From the NCBI GenBank assembly GCA_041487535.1, contig JBGPNM010000044.1, positions 1-10,120 of the forward strand: a stretch of DNA of 10,120 nt, written 5' to 3'. Source of the stretch: JANWHZ01 sp041487535 (GTDB lineage Bacteria > Patescibacteriota > Saccharimonadia > Saccharimonadales > UBA4665). Of the stretch, positions 5,470 to 10,120 are shown one piece after another (position 1 is the stretch's first letter; each line of letters begins with the position of its first letter). The notes under the pieces were generated by a model. It searched no databases, was not told where the DNA came from, and saw nothing but the letters and a program-made list of their open reading frames with translations. The translations under genes and the position numbers were made by a program.

Positions 5470-6774
5470 TTAAAATGCGCTAACACCATTCGGAGTGCCG
5501 AGGCCGGTCGGGCCGTCATAGCCGCTAATAGCAGTGCAGAGCGCAAGGTTGGCGCTATTTCGCCGGCTGGCGCAACGGCCGTTTGAGCCGGATGTTACGT
5601 CAAACAGATTAGCTGTGTGGCTGTAGGGATATTCGCCGTACGTGATGGACGGTGCGGACCCGCCCGCATTGCCGGCCAGCGCGTATACGCTGGCGATGAT
5701 CGGAGAAGCCACGCTCGTGCCCCCGAAGATGTACCAGTTCGCGCCATTACTCGATCCGTAGCTGTCATAGACGGCCACGCCGGTGTTCGGGTCGGCATCA
5801 GCCGACACGTCGGCCACGATGCGGTGAGTACACGCCCCGACTATGGGCTGCCAGCCGAGCCTGGGTTCGTACGCCGAACAGCCGCTGCCGGCACCGCTCC
5901 AGGCTGTCTCGGACCAGCCGCGGCTGGTATTGCTATTACGGGCAAGCGACGTGCCGCCGACAGCCGTGACGTACTGCGATGCGGCCGGGTACTCGACGCC
6001 GTAACCGGAGTCGCCGGAGCTGACCGTTATCGCAATGCCGGGATGATGGAAGTGGCCGTCGTAGGTACTGCTCGTCTCGCTGCTGAATTCCGAACCGCCG
6101 TAGCTGTTGGAGATAGTATTAGCGCCCATCGCCGCGGCCCGGTCCACTGCCGCGCCTAAATCGCTGAAGTAGTTGGAGTTCGCTTCAACCAATAAGATTC
6201 TACAATCCGGACAGACCGCGGAAGCCATCTCGATGTCCAGGTCGATTTCCTGCCCCCAGCCGGTATTGCCGGACGGCAGCGGGCTCGCCAGTCCGCTCTG
6301 GTTCACTTTGCTGAACAAGCAGCCGACAAGATCGTTCACCGTCGGCGTAGAGTTACTTGTCGCGCACAGCGGCAGGTTGAACTGCTTGCGGTAAGCAAGC
6401 ACATCACTGGCCGCATTGGGATTATCATAGGCATCAACAATCGCGACTGTCTGGTTATTCCAGACGAACGAGCCGCTGGTACCAGCAGGCAACGCGTAGG
6501 CCGATTGCAGGTCCTGCGGCCTATACCCGCTGCTGTACGAGACAGTGGCCAGTGGCTTGCCGTCTTTCGCACGAGTTACGATCTGCGCATGACAGTACGC
6601 TTTTGCTCCGGCTGACCGCGAACAAACCGAATGGTGACTTAAGCCGGGCGTTGCACCAGAGCTATCAGGGTATACAGCATTCGAGAGCAGGCCGAGCACC
6701 GATACCAACCCCAGCAATCCCCCTGCAACTGCGACACTGTTACTTTTTATGCGTTTTGTATATCGATATCTCAT
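5470..6774 (-). CDS. Secreted S53 (sedolisin-type) serine-carboxyl peptidase
   Basis: S53 peptidases are endopeptidases that usually work at acid pH with a Ser-Glu-Asp triad. All key residues are present in this 434-residue protein: E176 and D180 in GWGQEIDLD, the oxyanion Asp D255 in SSGDSG, and S354 in GGTSVASP. The likely calcium-site aspartates are at 392 (FDVTSG) and 420 (SGYDGPTGLGTPNG). A basic N-terminus followed by a hydrophobic segment (about 13-32) is a signal peptide or anchor. The catalytic domain begins near GYRPQDLQSAY (83-93). The roughly 200-residue activation pro-domain of kumamolisin-type enzymes is therefore absent, replaced by about 50 residues. Ten cysteines, including CPDC at 188-191, suggest disulfides. 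The core resembles, from memory, short S53 enzymes of Actinobacteria and Chloroflexi, so transfer is possible. The ATG is supported by GAGGG 6 bases upstream. Likely role: digesting extracellular protein for amino acids. Confidence 0.92.
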   Translation of the reverse strand: MRYRYTKRIKSNSVAVAGGLLGLVSVLGLLSNAVYPDSSGATPGLSHHSVCSRSAGAKAYCHAQIVTRAKDGKPLATVSYSSGYRPQDLQSAYALPAGTSGSFVWNNQTVAIVDAYDNPNAASDVLAYRKQFNLPLCATSNSTPTVNDLVGCLFSKVNQSGLASPLPSGNTGWGQEIDLDIEMASAVCPDCRILLVEANSNYFSDLGAAVDRAAAMGANTISNSYGGSEFSSETSSTYDGHFHHPGIAITVSSGDSGYGVEYPAASQYVTAVGGTSLARNSNTSRGWSETAWSGAGSGCSAYEPRLGWQPIVGACTHRIVADVSADADPNTGVAVYDSYGSSNGANWYIFGGTSVASPIIASVYALAGNAGGSAPSITYGEYPYSHTANLFDVTSGSNGRCASRRNSANLALCTAISGYDGPTGLGTPNGVSAF

Positions 6775-6807
6775 GTCTATCCCTCGTTTCGTTAACTTTC
6801 ATGGGAT

Positions 6808-6813
6808 ATTATA
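6808..6813 (-). promoter_or_regulatory. -10 element for the S53 peptidase gene
   Basis: A perfect TATAAT on the minus strand (6813-6808) would start transcription near 6801. That leaves a leader of about 26 bases containing the GAGGG ribosome site. No good -35 is visible at 16-18 bases spacing, so an activator or relaxed recognition may be needed. It lies in the 71-base gap after the Fur-family gene, giving the peptidase its own transcript. Confidence 0.45.
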
Positions 6814-6845
6814 ACGGTTGCGGCCAACACATGCACCCTGCCGTT

Positions 6846-7268
6846 TTACGCTTTCTGACAATCAGAGCAATACCCCTGGATCTCTATCTGATGCTCAACC
6901 GGCTTGAAGTCATATGCCGTGCTAAGTCTCTGGACCAGCGCTTCCACTTCGTTACCGTATATTCCGATAATCCTATGGCACTGCAGACAGGTTACATGAT
7001 GGTGATGCTCCTCAAATTTGTCGCTAAGTTCTAGTTTGTACCTCCAGCCGCCAATGTTAATGCGCTGCACAATGCCTAACTCTTCGAATACAGCCAACGC
7101 TCGGTACACGCTAGCTTGATCCATCTTCGTTTTCGCTCTTTCAATGAGGCTAGCAAGCGTCATGTGATGCTCATCGCGCAAAAGCACAAATAAATCACGG
7201 CGCTGCTTCGTCAAACTGTAGCCGTTGTCTTTAAGTACGTGCGCGAACTGCTGGTTAGTAGTATCCAC
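6846..7268 (-). CDS. Fur-family metal-responsive repressor, probably Zur
   Basis: This 140-residue protein has the usual Fur-family length and order. An N-terminal winged-helix domain has its recognition helix around 50-62 (DQASVYRALAVFEE), with the family's ...VYRAL pattern and a GGWRYKLE wing near 73-80. The dimerisation domain opens with HHHHVTC (88-94). Two CxxC pairs, C94/C97 and C134/C137, form the structural Cys4 zinc site. The histidine cluster at 88-91, with E86/E87 nearby, contributes to the sensory metal site. The divergent ZIP transporter gene and the palindromes between them make a zinc sensor (Zur) the best guess, but Fur, Mur or PerR cannot be excluded from sequence alone. The start is GTG at 7268. 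An extended -10 element places +1 on the first base of this codon, so the message should be leaderless. An upstream start is unlikely for that reason. Confidence 0.88.
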   Translation of the reverse strand: MDTTNQQFAHVLKDNGYSLTKQRRDLFVLLRDEHHMTLASLIERAKTKMDQASVYRALAVFEELGIVQRINIGGWRYKLELSDKFEEHHHHVTCLQCHRIIGIYGNEVEALVQRLSTAYDFKPVEHQIEIQGYCSDCQKA

Positions 7269-7274
7269 CGGCCG

Positions 7275-7283
7275 AGTATAGCA
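7275..7283 (-). promoter_or_regulatory. Extended -10 promoter for the Fur/Zur gene
   Basis: TGCTATACT on the minus strand (7283-7275) is an extended -10 (TG-n-TATACT, five of six). The usual spacing places transcription start at 7268, the G of the GTG start codon. A classical -35 is poor, which is tolerated by extended -10 promoters. Confidence 0.55.
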
Positions 7284-7294
7284 GATCTGCGGAT

Positions 7295-7322
7295 ATTTTT
7301 GCGAAAATGCGAATGATTTGCA
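7295..7322. promoter_or_regulatory. Two adjacent near-palindromes, candidate Zur/Fur operator
   Basis: ATTTTTGCGAAAAT (7295-7308) is a 14-base palindrome with one imperfect pair. TGCGAATGATTTGCA (7308-7322) is a 7-1-7 inverted repeat, also with one imperfect pair. Both share TGCGAA, spaced 8 bases apart. The second contains AATGATT, the core of zinc-uptake regulator boxes as I recall them from actinobacteria. The first covers about -27 to -40 of the Fur-family gene, and the second reaches the -35 region of the ZIP promoter. One repressor could thus control itself and the transporter. The exact consensus for this lineage is not known to me. Confidence 0.5.
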
Positions 7323-7343
7323 ATATATAGAAACATCTCTCAG

Positions 7344-7349
7344 AATAAT
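7344..7349 (+). promoter_or_regulatory. Possible -10 element for the ZIP gene
   Basis: AATAAT matches five of six of the -10 consensus. Transcription would start near 7356, two bases before the ATG, again implying a leaderless message. TTGCAA at 7318-7323 is a possible -35 but with a long 20-base spacer. TATATA at 7324-7329 is an alternative -10 that would give a leader of about 22 bases without a ribosome site. Confidence 0.35.
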
Positions 7350-7357
7350 GACAATAT

Positions 7358-8086
7358 ATGGTTGCGATTATTCTATCGGCTTGTACGTTCTTCTCAACGC
7401 TCGTTGGGGGCCTTACGGCGCTTCGGTACAAAGACTACTTGCATCGTTTCTTAGGCTTCACCGCCGGTGTCTTACTCGGTGTGGTAGCGTTCGATCTGTT
7501 GCCCGAGATCTTCAGATTGATACAGCTGCATCGCGGGCAGACTACCTACGCAATGGTGGCTTTAGTGTGCGGCTTTTTGCTGTTTCACATAGTCGAGAAA
7601 AGCATTCTCATTCATCATTCGCAAGAACAAGAGTACGAAGTGCACCATCACCCCGATGTTGGCTTAGCGTCAGCACTCGCACTCTCCGGGCATAGCTTCT
7701 TGGATGGGGTCGGCATTGGTTTGGGCTTTCAGGCAGGTACCGCTGTCGGTATTGCCGTGGCGCTGGCTGTTATCGCGCACGACTTCACGGACGGGCTTAA
7801 TACCGTTAATTTAATGCTCGTGAATAATAATCGCTCTCGGCGAGCCTTTGTGTTACTCGTATTAGATGCGACGACGCCGGTGCTGGGAGCATTAAGCACT
7901 CTATTCTTCAGGCTGTCAGGCGGAGCATTAATCCTGTATCTTGGATTCTTTGCCGGTTTCCTGCTCTATATCGGCGCGAGTGAAATCTTACCGGAAGCGC
8001 ACAGCAAGCATGCGTCATATGCAACTATCGGGCTGACGGTGCTCGGCGTAGCGTTTATGTTCGCCGTGACACGATTTATCCAATAA
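7358..8086 (+). CDS. ZIP-family divalent metal (zinc) transporter
   Basis: ZIP proteins move Zn2+ or other divalent metals into the cytoplasm. This 242-residue protein has the bacterial ZIP layout of about eight helices. Helix 2 contains GVVAFDLLPE (D46, E50). A His-rich loop (HHSQEQEYEVHHH, 86-98) lies between helices 3 and 4. Helix 4 carries HSFLDG (H112, D116), helix 5 carries HDFTDG (H141, D142, D145), and a later helix has SEILPEAH (E209, E213, H215). The helix 4 and 5 residues are where the family's binuclear metal centre sits. In helix 5 the common HE pair is HD here. It is divergent from the Fur-family gene, with the candidate operator between, which points to metal-starvation induction. 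ATG at 7358 has no Shine-Dalgarno; the ORF has no better start that keeps helix 1. Some ZIP proteins prefer Mn or Fe, so zinc is inferred from family and context. Confidence 0.9.
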   Translation: MVAIILSACTFFSTLVGGLTALRYKDYLHRFLGFTAGVLLGVVAFDLLPEIFRLIQLHRGQTTYAMVALVCGFLLFHIVEKSILIHHSQEQEYEVHHHPDVGLASALALSGHSFLDGVGIGLGFQAGTAVGIAVALAVIAHDFTDGLNTVNLMLVNNNRSRRAFVLLVLDATTPVLGALSTLFFRLSGGALILYLGFFAGFLLYIGASEILPEAHSKHASYATIGLTVLGVAFMFAVTRFIQ

Positions 8087-8112
8087 AGTAGCTAGATGAG
8101 TCGGTCTGTTTA

Positions 8113-8142
8113 GAGCAGCCGCACCACCTGGTGTGGCTGCTT
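8113..8142 (+). terminator. Strong stem-loop after the ZIP gene, terminator-like
   Basis: Thirteen pairs (two of them G-U) join 8113-8125 to 8130-8142 around a 4-base loop ACCT. The core is GCAGCCGCACC against GGTGTGGCTGC. It begins 27 bases after the ZIP stop codon. There is no clear T-run after it; the next T-rich patch (ATTTT) is about 11 bases on. It may therefore stabilise the 3' end or act as a weak terminator. Confidence 0.5.
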
Positions 8143-8223
8143 GCGCGAGCCCATTTTCGTAATATGTAGATGGACCCACTCTGCCAAGGCACCGAATAGT
8201 AGCCACGCTCTACTCTTTTGGCT

Positions 8224-8229
8224 TACAAT
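8224..8229 (+). promoter_or_regulatory. Possible -10 element for the eight-helix membrane protein
   Basis: TACAAT matches five of six of the consensus, with transcription expected near 8236 and a leader of about 25 bases before the ATG at 8261. No convincing -35 is seen. An imperfect hairpin just upstream (GCCAA 8183-8187 with TTGGC 8218-8222, and AGTAG 8198-8202 with CTACT 8210-8214) overlaps the expected -35 region. Confidence 0.3.
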
Positions 8230-8260
8230 AGTAGTACCGGTTAACAACGGGCGGTTTATT

Positions 8261-9178
8261 ATGAGGCGGATCTTATTGTTCGTTTACATGCCACTAATCA
8301 CGGTCTACCTACTTATGTCGTTGCTATATCCAACCGATCCAGCAACGATTCATAAGTATCACCTCGACCTTACCGCGGCCAGGGCAGTAAGCCTCGGCGT
8401 GGCTATCCCCTTCATTGCGATCTGGCTGATCGCTTTTTACGGATCCTACGCGTTGAAAGAATACAGTTTGCGCATCAAACGGCATCGTGACGGCGCTGCC
8501 TTTGTAATGTTAGCTACCGGTGTGCAAATCACGGCTCTCTACTTGCCAATCCGTGCTGTTACGAAAGCAGTGTTAAATTACACGGCGCACCTCCACCCAG
8601 TCCTCGCGCCCTATACGACCACAGTTATAACATACGTCAATCTGCTGTTTCCGCTCGTCGGCTTTATATGCATCAACAGAGCGGCAAAGCAATTAACTGA
8701 CATGGCTAAGGCAAGGGCTTCATTGAGAGCACTTCACCTACTAGGGCTTACGTTCATTGGTTTAGGCGTACTGTATTGCTACGTTATTTTTACCAGTAAG
8801 GGCGACATCGCTCCCACAAATTGGCTTATCACTACACAGCAGTACATACCGACGTTCCTGCGCATCACTACGGTTATGATTCCTAATCTGTACATGTGGC
8901 TTGTCGGGCTAATTGCCGTATACGAAATTTACCTGTATCAAAAGTACGCGCAAGGCGTCCTATACCGCCAAGCTTTACGCCTACTGTCGATCGGCTTGGC
9001 GGCCGTAATCGCGTCCTCGATTCTTCTGCAGTTCATAACGGCGCTGTCACCTCATCTTACCAAGCTGTCGCTTAGGAACACGCTTGTTATTACGTATAGT
9101 ATGCTCTTCCTGTTGGGAGCGGCTTACATCACAATTGCCAGAGGCGTACAGCAGTTTAAGAAGCTAGACGAACTGTAA
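8261..9178 (+). CDS. Eight-helix membrane protein, unknown function
   Basis: This 305-residue protein is almost entirely membrane: about eight helices near 4-23, 42-66, 78-100, 114-138, 154-176, 195-222, 238-262 and 271-295. Basic loops follow the second helix (KEYSLRIKRHRDG) and the fourth (NRAAKQLTDMAKAR), and the short tail is basic to acidic. I recognise no transporter or enzyme motif. The ATG at 8261 is chosen because MRRILLFVYM begins a clean first helix. A TTG at 8141 would add 40 residues of unlikely sequence and overlap the terminator-like hairpin. No strong Shine-Dalgarno precedes it. It lies in the same direction as the ZIP gene but 174 bases and a hairpin away, so a separate transcript is likely. 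It ends 14 bases before the end of the convergent YdcF-like gene. Confidence 0.75.
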   Translation: MRRILLFVYMPLITVYLLMSLLYPTDPATIHKYHLDLTAARAVSLGVAIPFIAIWLIAFYGSYALKEYSLRIKRHRDGAAFVMLATGVQITALYLPIRAVTKAVLNYTAHLHPVLAPYTTTVITYVNLLFPLVGFICINRAAKQLTDMAKARASLRALHLLGLTFIGLGVLYCYVIFTSKGDIAPTNWLITTQQYIPTFLRITTVMIPNLYMWLVGLIAVYEIYLYQKYAQGVLYRQALRLLSIGLAAVIASSILLQFITALSPHLTKLSLRNTLVITYSMLFLLGAAYITIARGVQQFKKLDEL

Positions 9179-9192
9179 GGCTTGATCCGCGG

Positions 9193-9888
9193 CTATTTAT
9201 TGATGGAACTTATTGGCCGTGCGACCCTTCGTGTAAAATTTACGCCGGTCCACATTCCATTCACTCTTCGGGTGGTTGTTTCAACCGCATTCTCAGTTTC
9301 TGGCGTGATTCCCAAAAGTGCTGACCGGCTGAATATCCGAGCCAAAAAACTGTCATGTTCTTTATCCGGTCCGGTTTCCGGCACCACAACTCCAAGGTAA
9401 TCCCGTCGCAACGTTCTTGGGGCGATAATTTTTAACATTCTGTCAAGGTGCTCTTCTTGTGCAACAATCGCTACCGGCCGGTCATCGGGAAAATAACCTC
9501 CACGCTCAGCGTACACAAAGTTGGTCACCGTATCGATAGAATATCGCTCCGCTCTAATTGTCGTCGCACCGATCCCTCGGGCTATGAGGTATCGGCGCAT
9601 TAACTCAGCCTCCGGAATGCCAATGAATACTTCGGAAGGATTATCCTCTGGAGACCATGGAGCGCCGTTATTTTCGGCCGGTGTTTTATAGCCCGCCGGA
9701 ACAATTACACCATTGCGCATCTCAAGTGCTTGCTCTATATAAAACTTAGCTGCAAGTTCAGCCCGGTTAGCACCGCTTGTGGTTAAACCATCGCCGGTTG
9801 AGTTTCTGCCTCTCCCGGGAATAAAAACGTGTACAACTTCATCAGCCCGAAGTCCCGGACTGCCTTCTACAATTTCGAAGTTTGTCAT
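9193..9888 (-). CDS. YdcF/SanA/ElyC-family (DUF218) protein
   Basis: The 231-residue protein shows the DUF218 pattern. A first strand and Gly loop (VVHVFIPGRG, 18-27) lead to a Ser/Arg helix (SGANRAELAAKFY, 38-50) and a second strand ending VIVPAGY. EAELMRRYLIARGI (93-106) is followed by the S-x2-T-x2-N motif (S117, T120, N123), and VAIVAQEEHLDRML (139-152) gives the conserved His and Arg (H147, R150). In E. coli, SanA and ElyC affect envelope integrity and YdcF binds S-adenosylmethionine in vitro; the reaction is unclear for most members. Unlike SanA or ElyC, no membrane helix or signal peptide is visible, so this one is probably cytoplasmic. The region after about 180 is a tail of unknown role. 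The ATG is well supported by AAGGAG 6 bases upstream. It is convergent with the eight-helix gene, so no operon partner is seen. Confidence 0.75.
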   Translation of the reverse strand: MTNFEIVEGSPGLRADEVVHVFIPGRGRNSTGDGLTTSGANRAELAAKFYIEQALEMRNGVIVPAGYKTPAENNGAPWSPEDNPSEVFIGIPEAELMRRYLIARGIGATTIRAERYSIDTVTNFVYAERGGYFPDDRPVAIVAQEEHLDRMLKIIAPRTLRRDYLGVVVPETGPDKEHDSFLARIFSRSALLGITPETENAVETTTRRVNGMWTGVNFTRRVARPISSINK

Positions 9889-9914
9889 TAGACACTCCTT
9901 ATAACATGGATTGG

Positions 9915-9920
9915 ATTATA
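9915..9920 (-). promoter_or_regulatory. -10 element for the YdcF-like gene
   Basis: A perfect TATAAT on the minus strand (9920-9915) predicts a start near 9908 and a 20-base leader that contains the AAGGAG ribosome site (9900-9895). No clear -35 is found at normal spacing. Confidence 0.5.
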
Positions 9921-9963
9921 AGTCTAATACTATCTCATACGTACACTCTAGAAACCGCGTGTA

Positions 9964-10038
9964 GAACAGGACTCACGCAAGAGTGACCTGGACCGACTGA
10001 AGACTCTTTCGTCCGGAAGACTTGCTTAGAGCCTGTTC
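9964..10038. other. Long nested inverted repeat, possible structured RNA or DNA hairpin
   Basis: Five stems nest in one arm: GAACAGG 9964-9970 with CCTGTTC 10032-10038; CTC 9972-9974 with GAG 10029-10031; GCAAG 9977-9981 with CTTGC 10021-10025; CTGGAC 9988-9993 with GTCCGG 10011-10016; GAAG 9999-10002 with TTTC 10007-10010. That makes 25 pairs in 75 bases, with small bulges and a 4-base apex. No T-run follows on either strand, so it is not a simple terminator. No ORF longer than about 30 codons covers it. It sits upstream of the YdcF-like promoter. From 10039 to the window end I see nothing certain; an ATG frame at 10089 runs off the edge after about ten codons. Random sequence can fold almost this well, so confidence in function is low. 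Confidence 0.3.
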
Positions 10039-10120
10039 ACGATCTCTCATCCGGCCTGCAATTACCTGGTTTTGGTCAGAATTTGTCTATGTCACGTCAC
10101 CGTACACCCGGTACGCTTCC

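Noticed and set aside
5617..6159. A 180-codon open frame on the plus strand opposite the S53 peptidase.
   Set aside because: The opposite strand has every S53 motif. This frame is Arg/Ala/Gly-rich with no family likeness.
8141..8260. TTG start at 8141 adding 40 residues to the eight-helix membrane protein.
   Set aside because: The start lies in the 3' arm of the stem-loop, and the added residues do not resemble a leader or helix extension; the ATG at 8261 starts cleanly at helix 1.
9999..10023. Direct repeat GAAGACT at 9999-10005 and 10017-10023, as a possible target-site duplication or array.
   Set aside because: Only two copies of 7 bases, both inside the nested inverted repeat, with no mobile-element gene between them.
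10089..10120. ATG frame MSRHRTPGTL running off the right edge as the start of a new gene.
   Set aside because: Ten codons without a Shine-Dalgarno or promoter cannot support a call; sequence beyond the window is needed.

Overview
The window looks like chromosome from a Candidate Phyla Radiation / Patescibacteria bacterium, most likely a free-living (environmental) Candidatus Saccharibacteria lineage. This assignment is inferred, with no rRNA to confirm it. The supports are: a short ComEC that ends after its membrane competence domain; a signal-peptide protein with lamin-tail domains and a cell-surface Cys-repeat; several small membrane proteins I cannot name; standard TAA/TGA stops, which argues against the recoded Gracilibacteria; and a mix of Shine-Dalgarno-led and apparently leaderless genes. 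By eye, base composition shifts from gene to gene. comEC, the lamin-tail gene and the peptidase are GC-rich, while the MFS transporter and the metal genes are closer to even.

Layout. 1-1207: 3' part of comEC (+). 1208-1527: mostly non-coding, with one possible 51-codon gene. 1528-2736: MFS transporter (+, TTG start). 2880-4717: a promoter with a palindrome inside it, a 42-residue small ORF with a strong Shine-Dalgarno, then, one base later, a secreted, membrane-anchored protein with two lamin-tail domains and five C-x12-C repeats (+). 4784-5413: four-helix membrane protein (-). 5470-6774: secreted sedolisin-type (S53) serine-carboxyl peptidase (-). 6846-7268: Fur/Zur-family repressor (-), divergent from 7358-8086, a ZIP-family metal transporter (+). 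8261-9178: eight-helix membrane protein of unknown function (+). 9193-9888: YdcF/DUF218-like protein (-). 9889-10120: upstream region with a promoter and a nested inverted repeat.

How the genes fit together. The clearest functional unit is the divergent pair of a Fur-family regulator and a ZIP transporter. The 89 bases between them hold two adjacent near-palindromes, each lying at about the -35 position of one of the two promoters. This fits zinc-responsive (Zur-type) control of metal uptake. Two other genes act outside the membrane: the lamin-tail/Cys-repeat protein and the S53 peptidase. ComEC imports DNA, so much of the window concerns the cell surface. I see no CRISPR array, insertion sequence, rRNA or tRNA. 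No complete undescribed system is evident. The best leads are the coupled small ORF in front of the surface-protein gene, the Cys-repeat stalk, and the palindromes at the metal locus.
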